From positions 31,216,199 through 31,280,198 of the forward strand of contig CM033405.1 of assembly GCA_019426215.1 (NCBI GenBank): a stretch of DNA of 64,000 nt, read 5' to 3'. Made by a program: the position numbers and the translations under genes. The first letter of the stretch is position 1; the number at the start of each line of letters is the position of its first letter. The DNA is from Buddleja alternifolia (lineage: Eukaryota; Streptophyta; Magnoliopsida; Lamiales; Scrophulariaceae). The notes under the pieces were generated by a model. That model worked only from the letters and a program-made list of their open reading frames with translations. It was not told the origin of the DNA and searched no databases. Below are positions 11,631-24,429 of the stretch, in pieces.

Positions 11631-13516
11631 GACGAGGATCATTGCGTAACATTCCCATGTGATAAGCGAAATTTGCGCCAAATACCTTTGTGTTAATTTT
11701 TTTGCTAATCATTCCCTTGTGTTATTTTTTATTCTGCATACTCTCCCTTTTTCGTTTTTTTTTCATCATAAATATTCTAGATCCAACCCAAATTAAATTA
11801 TTTGTCTATTATAAACATGTTTGAGGTAAAAATGCATTTGGATTGACATTTATTAGGGCTGGGCAACAATTTTCTGAAACCGCCCGCACCAAACCGTTTT
11901 CGTCAAATTGTTGGGCAAACCGTGGTTTTGATTTTAAACGATAACCGCACCGCAAAGTTGGTTTGGTGATGGTTTTGGACTAAAACCGCACCAAACCGAA
12001 CCGCAAAACCGCCATTACTTTATATATATATATATTTATTTATTTATATCTATACATATCTATATTTATATACATATTTATTTTTATTTTCTAAACATTT
12101 ATTCATTATTTTACATGAAAATTATGAATTTGTTATTTAATCATATTGAAATTGATATTGAGAATTAAATTTCATTTGCTATAACTAATTATTTATTATG
12201 AATTAGGATTAAAGTAATACTAGATTAGATATATCAAATAACATGAACCTAACTGATGAACACCTCTATAGATTGATACCTTAAGCCCTAAACCGTAAGC
12301 TCTAACCCCTAAACCATAAACTGTAAACCCTAAACTCTAAATGCATGATAGATTAAATAAATAATTAAATAGAATGAGTTTTTTTATTTAATATGGACCA
12401 ATAAAAAGTATATAACAATTATTGAAGTGTTCACCCAAGATGCGTGTCCATATTTTCTTGAAGCATGGACTTGGGGAAATAAATGAAATCTTAGATATAC
12501 CAATTTATATACTACAAATATAATATCTTTGTAGTATGCACGTATAACACATATAATGTACGTATAACACATATCTCGTCTCAACCTTATAAATTTGAGG
12601 TGAGTTTAGAGACGAAAATATAAATTTAAATTTCATCTTCAATCGGAGACAGTAGATAAAATTAAAATTTTATATTAATTCAAAATAAAAATTATAGGTA
12701 AAAATTAAATTATATTAAAAAATTGAATTCATATTCATCTTAAATTCTTAATCATGAAACTAAAAATGATTAATATTAAAATAAGGAAACAAGTTTCATT
12801 CTAAAAGATTGAGTCTGTGACTTCTAAGGCTTTCAAAAGGCTCGCGAGCTTTTTCATTTTTTCATATATATTTATTTTTATATTATATCATATAGATAAA
12901 TATTAACTATTAATAGGTTGTTTTGAAAGTTAAAAGTACCCAAAAATTTGTACTTCTCTTATTTTATTTTAGCCTTGTAGACCAACTTTCATATTGTTTT
13001 CGTTTAAGTCTTGATTTCATTATTATGTATGGACTGTTTAATAGGACGACTTAGTCCAATATTTTAAGTTTTTGCAAAACTTTGATTATGTTATGTAGTT
13101 TTTGGATCAATAATTTTTGTTAAGCATAACTTTTATCTATGTGAAATATTATTATTAGGTTTAGTTAGGTAATGCTTAAAAAATGACACTTCTATGCAAA
13201 TATTCTGAAATATTTATTTTTAGTTAGATAAAAAACGTAAATCGCACCAAACCGCCCAAAACCGCACCCTTGGTTTTATTTTTCAAAGTGGCAATTTGAG
13301 ATTTCTCTACCAAAAAATCGCACTTGGCAATTCGGTTTCAAATTAGTAAAAAAAAACCGAAACCGCACCACGAACACCCCTAACATTTATGATGAAAAAA
13401 AACATCAAAAAAGGAAGCGTATGCAGAATAAAAAATAACACAAGGGGGTGATTCGCAAAAAACTTAACACAAGGGTGTTTGGCGCAAGTTTCATTTATCA
13501 CAGGGGATCTTGTGCA
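11631..13516. mobile_element. Mutator-like TIR element split by a nested hAT element
   Basis: Inverted repeats of about 130 bp (left about 11631-11780, right about 13388-13516) share TTGCGCCAAA, TTATTTTTTATTCTGCATAC and TTTTTCATCATAAA. The probable target copies are ATGAAGGAC on the left and ATAAAGGAT on the right (7 of 9), so the outer edges are approximate. Without the nested insertion (11854-13382) it would be roughly 350 bp, so almost all of it is inverted repeat. Confidence 0.7.
11854..13382. mobile_element. Nested hAT element, 1529 bp, 8-bp TSD
   Basis: A perfect 8-bp duplication ACATTTAT (11846-11853 and 13383-13390). The left end is TAGGGCTGGGCA and the complement of the right end is TAGGGGTGTTCG. 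Subterminal DNA on both sides is rich in AAACCG/ACCGCACC words. No transposase frame is visible in the AT-rich interior, so it is non-autonomous. It interrupts the palindromic element at 11631-13516. Confidence 0.85.
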
Positions 13517-13576
13517 ATAAACCCATAAAGGATGTTGGTCTCATCTCTTAACTCTTCACCAATTTATGACATTTTT

Positions 13577-13974
13577 AGGGCTTGTTTGGTTGGCTGTTTT
13601 TGGCTTCTCTTGGCGTTTTTCGGGAACAAAAAATGGGAAAACACGTTTGGTTGAGTGTTTCCAAATACCTGTTTTGCAGAATTTTGAGTCACCCAAAAGA
13701 CGATTTTGGAAAACAGGTTTTAGGTGTTTTGCAGAATTCTCAGTCACCCAAGGCAAAAATTGACAGAATGTCCAAAACACGGAGTGTCAATTACTGTGCA
13801 CTTATCTTCCAAATATTTCAAACATTTCAAATATTTTAATTAATTCAAAATATTAATTAAATAATAATAGGTGCTAAACAGGTTTTCAATAATTTTTATT
13901 CTTCAAAAACTGTTCTACAAAATCGTTCTACAAAACTATTCTGCAAAACTACAAAAACGTGCCAAACAGACCCT
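13577..13974. mobile_element. MITE upstream of the NEMP gene
   Basis: The left end AGGGCTTGTTTGG and the complement of the right end AGGGTCTGTTTGG are inverted repeats, flanked by ATTTTT on both sides (13571-13576 and 13975-13980). The interior also looks partly palindromic (TTTTGCAGAATT, GAAAACAGGTTTT). Short frames in it on both strands are by-products. Confidence 0.6.
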
Positions 13975-13980
13975 ATTTTT

Positions 13981-14643
13981 CATACAAAATACATGCAATG
14001 AATGCAGTTAATTCATTCTGCGTAATTAATGCTCACGTAACAAAATGATTATTTTACCATATAGAGCCCGTTGCTCAAACAATTGAAGGGTTAATTGTGG
14101 ATATATAATTCTATATATATATATATATTTAAAAAATACATTGATTGCATTATTACTGGCATTTAATTAACAGATTAAGGGAGATATCCAACAAAAAGAT
14201 TTAATTTTATCGAAAATGTATTTTTTTAAATTCTAGACGAGGAGATATTCTGATCTGACAAATTCGAATCACACAAACCCTATAAAATTTCAAATAAGCA
14301 GAAAAAGTCCCAATTGTGACGGCCTGCAATTGAATCTATCATCTCCCTCGTACAAATGCAAGTTGATACCATTATACTAAAATGTACTGAAAAAATTGTG
14401 AAATAGGGGGAAAAGGGAAAAGATGAACATCACAGCCCAATTTCAATTTCGGCCCAACTCCAACGATTGCAACAGCCTTTTGGTAGCCCAAAAGTTCGTA
14501 TAATTTCACTCTAAGCCCATAGAAAATCCAAAATTACAAAATTACCCCAAAATCCTAATCTGAATCTCATAAATACAGGCCGAACTTGAAGCGCGCGCAT
14601 AGTTTTTGACTCTTCCTTCGTCACGAAGGAACAAACTTCAACA
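13981..14643 (+). promoter_or_regulatory. Upstream region and 5' leader of the NEMP gene
   Basis: AT-rich DNA with a TA run near 14113, then a more GC-rich stretch (GAAGCGCGCGCATAG near 14590) just before the start codon. It probably contains promoter and 5' untranslated leader. I cannot place a TATA box with confidence. Confidence 0.35.
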
Positions 14644-17600
14644 ATGGAGTTCTCTACAACTGCTGCTGTTATACTGTACATTCTGGCGTTGATCTCCATC
14701 TCCTCACGCCCCACGCATGTGACCGCGCTCGCCGGTAACGAATACTAAGGGTTTAGATTCGTGTTATTGTTCGTAATCACTTGATCTTAGTTTTTGAATT
14801 GGATTTGAATCGATTCTGGATATGTGGATGTGTAATTTGCCAGCGTTTTTGTTTACTATTAAATTGTTTGATTTTGTGCGTATAGAGTAAGCTAGTAATG
14901 TGATCTGTGTGTAAGTAAGCGTGTGAAATAAGCTGTTTCAGTATGCTTAGTTTCTTTGCATTCTGTGCAGTGATTTCCTTTTTTTTTTTTTTTTTTTTGT
15001 ATATTGTTTAGGTTCGTTTTCGGAGTTTTTAACGTGTACTTGTTTAATTTGAAATTATAAGAAGTTTGAAGCTTGATTGATTTGGATATAGGATTAGATA
15101 GCTATTGCTCGTTTCATCAGGTTCGTTTTTTACTAGGAACTTGCACGGACATTGGAGTGTTATTGTTAAGATTGATGCTATTTAATAGAGATGTATGTAA
15201 ATGTGTTTGCCTGCGTTTTTGTTTACTATTAAGTTGTTTAATTTTGTGCGTAATACTGTGTATAGAGTAAGCTAGTAATGTAATATGTGTGTAAGTAAGC
15301 GTGTGAGATAAGCTGTTCTATTATGTTTAGTTTCTTTGCATTCTGTGCAGCGATTTCTTTACTTTATCTTGCTTAGGTTCGTTTTCGGAGTTTTTAACAT
15401 GTACTTGTTTAATAAGAAAATATAAAATTTTTGAAGCTTGATTGATGAGATATAGTATTAGATAGCTCTAGCTACTTTCAGCAGGTTCGTATTTTATTAG
15501 GAACTTACAGGGACGTTGGAGTGTTATTGTTCGCAATGACCTGATCTGAGTTGCGTAAATTGGTTTTTTAATTGATTTTGGGAAATTAGATTTGTTGCCT
15601 GCCTTTTTGTCTACTGTTGTACTATTAAATTGTTTAACTTCGTACATAATACTGCGTAAGAGTAGACTAGTAAATATAATTTGTGAGTAAGTAAGCGTGT
15701 GAAATAAGCTGTTCTATTATGTTTAGTCTCTTTGCATTCTCTGCAGTTTGGATTTTTTTTACGTTTGTTTCTGGCATTTTTGATATGTACTTGTGTATTA
15801 AGAAAATACAAAAAGTTTGAAGCTTGATTGATGAGATACAGGATTAGATACTCTAGCTCCTTTCATCAGGTTCGTTCTTTACTAGGAACTTACACGGACC
15901 TTTTTCAAGATATTTGAAAACGGTGAAGGGTCTCATTGTCAATCTTATTTCATTTTTTGAATCCTTTTAATTAGAACAGGTTATGTGTTTGGGTTATTTT
16001 AACTTAGTTCTCAATTAATGCCTATTGCATCCGTTGAAGAGCTGTTGGCTTTAGAAGAAATGTTGTGATGAAGACACGACTTTGGTAGTCCTTTGCGTTA
16101 AGTAATTCACTGTAGCCAAGGCTTGAAATTGCTGCTTCTGGAGAGAGAGAATTGGCTTTGGTGAGTTACTTCATAGTTTATGCCACATACAGGGGATTCT
16201 TGATGTTATGTTGGCTAATGTAGGTGGAGAGTGGAGCCAAGGTTGGAAATTTGTGAAAATGTTTGATTTTAGAAAGTGTACAAAAAGCTTAAAATCATCC
16301 GTTTATTTATGTGAAGACTTCAAAATGTGAATAAATGTTGGGAGGCTATTTAAAGTGGAAATTGCACTCTGAAGAAGTTCTGAGGTAGCGGCTGATGGTT
16401 GTGGTGGTTACTTCATATCCAAGAAAATGAAATAAGATGCACGTGCATTGCTTCCTCTTGAAATAATATCCAAGAGGAAAAATGGTGAGCAAATGGAAAA
16501 AATTGTGGCTTTTAGTGCTTTAAGCCAAAAAGTTGTTGTGGTTTTGTGATTGTGTTATTTAACTTGTCCTATGTCCCAGTAAAAGAAAATCTTGGTCTTG
16601 AATTTGTGGATAATGCATAGGCACATTAGAAACATCACATTTGCATCGTAGACAGAAATATTCAGCACAAGGTGATGTCTAACCTTTAGGCCTGTTAATA
16701 ACTGCAGCTGACAATTTTGATATGTTATCCTTGATTCTTTAAGCGTTTTGAAAAATATCTTGTAAAATAGGCTAGATACATTCATTTGTTGCATTGTAGA
16801 TTATGTTTTGTGCTTTATGCTTGGTTTCCATTAGAAGATAGTTATAGGTTTCTTTGTAAGTTTTACCGATTAGATAAAACAAAACTGTTGGTTTTAATTG
16901 TCCTTTGTTTCAAATCCTTGAAGTGATATCTTACTTATTATTCTCTTTAAACTTTCAGGTGCTGATGTGGAAAATAATCAAGTAGTAACTGCAACTCCTC
17001 TAGTGCTTAGGGAATCTCTTTCATCTAATGATGTTGTGAGATGTGCACGAATCTCTGTCTCTGGTCTATCAAGACTAAAACTTGGGAGCTATTCTAGTGC
17101 ACACAGGATCACCTTGGTCCCATCAGATGAAATTCAGGAGAAATCGTACAAGAAAATTCAAATTTGTCTACACAGGTCAGTTAAAGAAAAAGACTGCTAT
17201 GAAGTTTTAGCATTTCCTGAACCAGGTTTCCTGCTTGTGGACGTTTAACCCCATACTGAATATTTGTTGCAGGAATTCTTCACTTGGATTGTGCCAATGC
17301 GGGAATGATAACTGGGAAGGTATCCAGAATGGAATATGGAGCTCTGTTGTTTCCCCTTATGAAGACAGATATATTGATGTGAAGTTTGTCAATAACTTGT
17401 CTGGTTCTGTGACTGTCAGCATTAAATTAGGTTAGTCTTGAGTTCTCAGAGTCTGAGAAACTCGCCCCCCACCCCCCACACACACACCCCAAAACCCACT
17501 CCTTTCACCCTCAGTTGTGCGGGTGCGCACAACCTCTCCCCTCTCTCTTTGGATCCTCAGGCACTCACTCTTTTTCTACTGTTTTATGGGCAGAGTTTCA

Positions 17601-20600
17601 CAGATGGCGCCTATTTTGTCTGGCTATTGGTTTGGTCATGTTGCTGCTGGCACCAATTGTTAGTAGCTGGGTTCCTTTTTACTATAGCAGCTCGATGGCC
17701 ATAGGAGTTTGTCTTGTCGTGATAATCCTTCTCTTCCAGGTACCTTCATTTATTTAAATTTTTTTATGCTGAATATGATTTTTAACTTAATATCCTTGTT
17801 TTCTGTTCTGATAGCTTGTTTGCTTTATACAGATCTTTTTGGCTTTTATTTGGTGCCACCTTCCAGTTATTACTATCGTATATATTGTATTCTCAAAAGG
17901 AATCGTATATGTTTTTGTAGATGTGGGGCTTCTTTAAATTGGTATATATAAGGTTCTTATAAAGATTGCACCTGGCTATCATATTTGCAGTTCTGTTATA
18001 ATAAAGGAACCCTTAGGTTGCTGGTTGGGAAACACTAAGTTGACAAATGGGAAACATTAGATGCTACAGATAGAAGTAGCCTTAAAACTTTTGTTTTTCA
18101 ATATGTGCACACTGGTTTTCTAAGTGCATATCTTAGTCTAAGAGTTATTATTTTAGCAACTTGAGACTTTGAACTACTCGTATTCTGATGAAATTGGACT
18201 CCGGATCCATATTACGTTGTTTTCCACAATCTTTGGTTTGTTTCCAAGTGTATTTTGCTACTGGCTGAGCAGTTGTATCAGTACTATAACAGGATCCTAT
18301 GTACTGTTGAAGGGAAATTAAGTCGATCTTTTCTATTTTGACATGGTTGAATAGATGGAACCTCATTTTCAAAGTGTTAGATATGTTGCCCTTTTGTACT
18401 ACCATCTTTATTTGAAGGTTAAAAAGAAAATTAATGACTGGTACTCTAAAATAATCTGTCTATTTTTAAGACTTGTTTTTCTTGTAAAGATGACCCGATT
18501 GATGGTGTCGCTCAATCTGCAGGGAATGAAATTGTTGCCAACCGGCAGGAAAAATGCTCTCTATAGCACAATATGTGGTTTGGCGGTGAGTTGGCCTGAT
18601 CTTCTAATCTCTATGATTTCAGAGACCTACGCTATCCTGTCGTTGAACTTTGTATTTATGTATTTTTGGTACTGGTGCATTATATTTCAGCTTGGAGCAG
18701 GATCTTTTATACTTAATCGATTCTCAATGTTTGTCAACTCAATTCTGGTTAATTTTGGGATCAATGAAGAAATGCACAACCCTGTAAGTACTTGTTTTTA
18801 TTTTGAATGTTACTTATGTTGAATCATTTTGTTGGATTTCGAGTTATATTTGAATAAGAAACTGAGGAAGATTCCAGTAGCTCCTTTGGGAAGGAATAAG
18901 AATGGAACTATGTATTTATCTATTTCTCTTACCCCACTTTTTGGCACTTGGATAAAATTTTTATAATTCTTATAATTTTTATTTTGGCATTCTCTTTTCC
19001 TTTCTTATCTTTATAATTTTCTTCCTTTTTTCGATCTACAGGTGTTGGTATTTTTGATAGTTGGAATTGTACTTGCTGGAGCTGGTTTTGGGTACTGGCT
19101 TGTTCGGAAATTTGTTGTTGCTGAAGATGGAAGCGTGGATGTTAGCATAGCTCAGTTTGTCAAATGGGCTTTACGCATAATTGCTGTGACTTTTATCTTC
19201 CAGGTTGTTTTTATTTTCTATTATTTGGTTGATATATATGCAACAATGGATATTTCACATTTAATATCTCTTTTTCTGAACCAGAGATTGGGCAAGATAA
19301 GTCATTGATGTCATGCCTGCTAGTCACCTCCTTATTCATAATGTCTTTGATCATGCTATTATAATTTATAGATCAGTCTATGTTACTTTTCATTACTATA
19401 TGGCTTTTCCTTTTGGACAAGCATACATTTGTATCGGTAGTATTTTATGTCTGTATTTAGGTTTGTCGGGTCGCTAAACTTCCATGATTCGATTTTCTTT
19501 TTGACTTTTCATTGACTTTTTATTTATTGCTACTGGTGTAATTTTTTTCTTTGTTTAGTTTTCAAATTAGATTTATCTCTTTTAAGAATTAGCTTTTCCG
19601 GTAGATTATGTAGCTATTAACTTTGACTTGTATTCAATGACAGAGTACCCTTGATACTCCTTTGGCAATGGCAGTTCTTGTTTCACTTATGGGAATTTAC
19701 TTTTCTCTCACTTCTTTGAAGTGGCATGAACTCGGGTAAGCACCAAGTGGTTTCTCTATAATGCTTTCTTGCTTCTACTGCAAGTTATTATGAACCATTA
19801 TCCCAAGTAGATTTCCATGATCGATACTTTATGTTGAAATTAACTGGTTTTTGCTAATTCAAGTGTGGTCCTACTACTATCAACACAGGCTAACAATTTA
19901 TTGAGTGGTTTATTGCCACAAGTTTTTAGGATTTATGTTGTCTTTGAGATATGAAAAGTATGGGTTGCGTGGAAAAATTGGACATAGTAATAAAGAGGAC
20001 AAGATTAATTTTTGAACCTTGGATGTGTGTACTTTTTTATTTCAAAACGAGTTACCATTTGTATCAACTAATTTGTTTTACATATTATATTGTGCACTTG
20101 TGGTATAGGGATTTTACATATTCTGGAGATATGAGTCCTCCACGGTGGAGAAGTGTAAGGGTAAATAAGAATAAGCGTACCGAATTCTTAAGTAAGCCTC
20201 GAACTCCAAATTCTCGAGGAAGTTTGTGGAAAAGCCCCAAGTCTAAGCCTGCATGGTCCAACTCTCCTGTGAAAGGTATATTTTCATAGAGCTTGCTTTT
20301 CTCTTTTCCAAATTTTTCTTGTTTTTTCGTTTTTTTGCTGCGTACTTTACAAAAAATAGCATTTTTGTATGTATTGTATGTGTAAGTATGGATGAATATG
20401 GTCAGACGCAAGTATAGACTCTTGAAAATGTTTTAAGTTGCGGTACAAGCTTTCTGGAACAAAATAAAAATTGTTCCTAAGCTGCAGATATGCTTGGAAA
20501 AGTCTCTTTATATTTGTTATTGAATGGTTTTTAAGGTTTAATGTTTTCTGTACGGCTGAAAATGAAAAATGAACCAAGCTGCTTCAGATTTAGCTTAATA

Positions 20601-22044
20601 TGACTGGAAACTCATTCAGTTTAACACTTTCTCCATCATTAGTTGGGTATCAAAGATCTTCTTGAGCTTGACTCGACAAACTAAACTTAAAAAAAAAATT
20701 ATGTGAATATATCAAGCTAGTCAAGTTTTCAAACTCGACCGTCGTGCAGCTTGGGTCAAACACATTTGATCCGGTTGTTTGATGATCATATCAAACTCAA
20801 ATATAATTTTAATTTTGAATTATCTGCTGTTTGAGTAACTCAGATTTGAATTGTTTATGCCCGTAAACGACATTGTTGTCTCATACATTACTGAAAGATA
20901 TGTAGATGATTTAATAATATGTTCCTTCTCAAAAAAAGCAAAAAGGGAAAAAAAAAAACCTATATAGGAATTATTGATGAATATCTTATCAGGAAAATAA
21001 GATGAGGCAAATAAATATCTGGTCCATGGAAGTATGAGATAAATTGAAGATTAGATTTCAACTCTTTAGTCTTAATCCAGTGTGTAAGAAGTCAAGATTG
21101 TGGCGACATTGGGAGAATTTCTAGCAATCTTCCTTATGTCCTGTCTTGTACTTATATTAAAGGCAAAATTGCAATATTGGTCATGTAGAGATTATTATTA
21201 TTCGTCCTATTGTTTCTAAAGTTGCAAAAATAGTTCATATGTTATTTTAATCTTTTTTTTTTTTTGCAATTTTGTTCTCATCCATTTTTATGGGATGGTA
21301 TTTCAAGAGTGGCATTGCCCGCGCCATTAGGGTTTAGTAATGAACTCCATTTCAATTTAAAGTCCGAAATGTAGACTAATTTCACAAATTTGTAAACAAT
21401 GGTGACTAGAGTTGCTAGGAAACCAATCATATGGGACTGATACTGCAATTTGTTCCTATACTCAATTTATGAGTTAGATTTTCTGATGAGCCTCCAACTG
21501 TGTCATCTCTCTGCGCTATTAATTAGTTCAGATCATCTATTCCAATTTGGCGTTTCATTTTGTGTTGGAAGTTAGAGTTATATTCTCTTTTCCATCCATT
21601 TGCTCATTACCATAAACATAAATGTGTGCGCTGAATTTTATTATGCCATATAAGATGAAACACCAGATTGAGATATATTATTATTGGAGAATAACTTCAC
21701 TAATTTCTTTGACTTCAATCGCTTCAGGTATAATATCGCCATCAAGTGGCAGGAGCACAAGTAGTTCTCAGGAACACTATTCGACCTTTCACAAGACTCC
21801 CAACAGAAAGAAATTTTCAGAGGAAGAATGGAAGGATTTCACTGAGGAATCTACTCGGCTGGCAGTTGCTGAGTTGGCATCGTCTCCAGAATTTACTGAG
21901 TGGATTGTGAATCACGCTGATAGAATACAAATCCGGCCTGAGGGTAGCTCTGATGAATCAATTGGAAGCGGTTCAGATTCAACAGATGAAAATGTTGCAC
22001 AAAGTAGCAGTGGAAGAGCTTTATTATGGGGACGCCGCTTATAG
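14644..22044 (+). CDS. Nuclear envelope integral membrane protein (NEMP/DUF2215 family)
   Basis: Ten exons (14644-14734, 16959-17175, 17273-17430, 17594-17739, 18523-18585, 18691-18783, 19042-19203, 19644-19735, 20109-20275, 21728-22044) have GT-AG borders and total 1506 bases, giving 501 aa plus stop. A signal peptide covers about residues 1-29 (VILYILALISISS core). A luminal domain (about 30-155) follows, with Cys pairs such as GLCQCGN. About five hydrophobic helices lie in residues 160-335, including LLLAPIVSSWVPFYYSSSM and the Gly-rich VGIVLAGAGFGYWLV. The C-terminal tail (about 341-501) is basic and Ser-rich, then carries KFSEEEWKDFTEESTRLAV. This layout is that of plant DUF2215 proteins, relatives of animal NEMP1 (TMEM194) of the inner nuclear membrane. 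Function in plants is inferred from family. The first intron contains a triplicated segment. Confidence 0.92.
14760..15900 (+). repeat. Three diverged tandem copies (about 380 bp) in NEMP intron 1
   Basis: The block GTAAGTAAGCGTGTGARATAAG followed closely by TTTCTTTGCATTCTGTGCAG occurs near 14910, 15290 and 15685, each preceded by related TTTTTGT-TACTATTAA and followed by GAAGCTTGATTGAT and TAGGAACTT words. Each copy contains donor-like GTAAGT and acceptor-like TGTGCAG sequences. Confidence 0.8.
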
Positions 22045-22938
22045 ATCTTATCAAATGTTTTTTCTTTTTTAAAAAAAAAGTTATCGTCTTAGGTTTGCAT
22101 CTTAATCTTTCTCTAACCTTTTGATCAAGGTTTATGTATATGGTAGGTATTATTATTAGATGGTCCGAGTTTTCCATGTCAGATGTTTGCTTGCAGTTAT
22201 AGATGATGTGTAACAAGTGTATACACAGGCCACAGCTGTGAACACGATATCTGGACTATGTTCTAACAATTGATGAGTCTATCTGTAATCCAACGGTTTA
22301 TTTACTAGACTATTGTCCAAGGGGACAGCATCCCATGCCCCAAAAACCACAATTATATTGTCGATAACTTTGGTTCAAAACTCAAAGTGGGACAATGTTT
22401 GGAAACTCCAAGCATCTAAAATGTATTGAATTATTTGATGATGTTTTATACTGTTTTATCATTTATGTGGAAGAATCAAATTCAGCAAAACAGATACTAT
22501 TTTTGTGTGTAAATGTAACGCAAGGGAAATAATGATGCTAAACATGAAATTTAAATATTATTACAAAAAATTATATTTTTCACGATAATTTTGTTCTGCT
22601 CACCTTTTATCCTTTCCCCAGTGATATTTGATTCATATTTCCCACTAATACTTGATTCATATTTCACAGGATTTAAGACTCGAGATTGATATTCTTAGTT
22701 CCTAAATCCTAACAAACTCCACTAATTAATAGGTCCCATATATATAACAGCATGCATATAATATATAGTTTACATATAGTGCCAAAATTTTTAAACAAAA
22801 CACCATGGAAACCCTAACAAACTCACCACTTATTATTGCTTCAGTTAAATCGTGTGTGTGTATATATATATAATATGTATACATATATATAATGTACTTA
22901 AATAAGTAAAACACCGAAATATTTCGAGAGTTACAGCC
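22045..22938 (+). promoter_or_regulatory. NEMP 3' flank and promoter of small membrane protein gene
   Basis: The left part is NEMP 3' untranslated and spacer DNA. From about 22660 the sequence resembles the upstream region of the paralogue at 61294: GATTGATATTCTTAGTT, CCTAAATCCTAACAAACT and AAACCCTAACAAACTC recur in the same order (compare 61100-61180). This marks a conserved promoter. A TATATATATAATATG stretch at about 22861 is a candidate TATA region. Confidence 0.55.
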
Positions 22939-23412
22939 ATGGACATCAGCATCAGCAAAAGATCATCCAAAACAAGATCCCCACCATCAATGGCCATAAT
23001 CATCATCGTCATGATCATGATGATAGCTGTAGGTGCATTTCTACTATACTACTCACAATTACTACCATTTATTAACAAAGATGGCGGTAAAAAATTATCA
23101 AGTAACACGGCGTTTGAAAAGGAAGTGAAGTTTTGGTTGGGGTGCATGAATATCTCTTGTTATTTTCGGGGGCCTTATGCATCGATGGCGGAGCGAATAG
23201 AAGAGGAGATGTGTTTTACTATTGGTCGACACTCGACCTCGTATTACCAATACACTGGAAAAATGTCGCCAGCATATTTAGAAGCCCTCAACATTCGTTA
23301 CAATAAAAATCAAACTAAAATAGATATTAGTATTTGTGGCTTGGATTTCTCGCGATGTCCTAATGAAACTCGGGCGCTTCCGGATGATTTAGTTTATAAC
23401 AGCTGCTGCTGA
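22939..23412 (+). CDS. Small single-pass membrane protein, unknown function (copy 1)
   Basis: Single exon, 157 aa. The N-terminus is basic and Ser-rich (KRSSKTRSPPS), then a hydrophobic helix at about residues 19-42 (IIIIVMIMMIAVGAFLLYY), then a charged C-terminal domain ending SCC. This suggests a type II signal anchor with the C-terminal part outside the cytosol. Four Cys positions are shared with the paralogue at 61294, and the NQT and NET sequons are also shared. Shared core words are QLLPFINK, KLSSN-AFEKE and RCPNETR. I do not recognise the family. The coding frame is intact, and similarity to copy 2 extends into the promoter, which argues for a real gene. The start chosen is the first ATG and matches copy 2. 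Confidence 0.65.
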   Translation: MDISISKRSSKTRSPPSMAIIIIVMIMMIAVGAFLLYYSQLLPFINKDGGKKLSSNTAFEKEVKFWLGCMNISCYFRGPYASMAERIEEEMCFTIGRHSTSYYQYTGKMSPAYLEALNIRYNKNQTKIDISICGLDFSRCPNETRALPDDLVYNSCC

Positions 23413-24429
23413 TTTTTAATTTGTTTTTATCAACTACGTTACTTGGTGTAATATTTGATTGCTTCTCACCTATTATTGTTACCATTCAAGGTTGTGTTTA
23501 TTATAGAACTTTGGGTTGATCAATGAATTCAGCCGTACGTGGATGGCAAAATATTTGTGTTTAATTTTCATTGTAAGTTCCAAGTTATCACCAAAGGTTT
23601 GAGCATCTTAGTCTAGGGAAGGAAATGATTTTTAAGAATTAAGCAGTGATTGGCTCGAGCATAATTCTTTTCGGACATTTTAAGTTAAAATAAAATAGGT
23701 TTTAAGTCAAATATAGTGTTTTCATAATAACCCATTTTTGGACCCAACCCATCTTGAATCCAACTTAATTGGACCGATCAACACTCAATCCAACCCGCCC
23801 GTTTGCCACCTCTACCCCAAATTAGCTTCACCCAAATGATTACACGTTATTAGTAAAAGCGCGCTATAAAAGCAAGCAAAGGATGAAACTGGTACTAGCC
23901 AGGCCAACACGCCTATTAATTTTAGTGAATTTGGTGGGGCGTGTTGTGTGCTTTCAAGTTTTTCGATGGGATGCGGGGAGCATTCCAACACCAACATTAT
24001 ATTTATAATTGGAGTGGGCGGGGTGGGTGATGAAAACCACTATCTTTCAATGAACATATGGTGTTGGATGAATGCTACCGATGGACTACACTAGCATCCT
24101 TATCTCGTTATTGGTGTTCCCTCATTTTCCTCAAACTTCATTTTTTTTTTCTTTATCACGACTAATAACCAAATTACTATATGGGCCACCACCCCAAAAA
24201 GGAGATTTAGGTAATTTGGTGGGAGAGGGGAAAATTGAAATGCTTTGAGCTCGTATCAAATTGATATTTGTTGGACATACTACCTATCTGTCAAAAAGTT
24301 TTTTGGAATAGAAATTCGCATTCAATGGATTAAAGAAACACGCGTTTTTTTCACACGGCAGCTGCCATGTAAAAGCTAAAATTCGTGGGCAAAATGATCA
24401 GTGGGAATCGGATGAAGTCATTGAAAAAT
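23413..24429. other. Spacer with a hAT-like repeat end
   Basis: No gene is seen. At 23730-23820 the words CCAACCC, AACCCGCCCGTTTGCCACC and TCTACCCC are typical of the terminus of a common plant hAT-type MITE, but I could not find its other end. The remainder is plain AT-rich DNA. Confidence 0.4.

Noticed and set aside
13556..13839. Three overlapping frames on both strands
   Set aside because: They lie wholly inside the palindromic MITE at 13577-13974 and mirror each other.
14885..15750. Spaced repeats in NEMP intron 1 as a possible CRISPR-like array
   Set aside because: Only three long, diverged copies in a plant intron. They are an ordinary tandem duplication.
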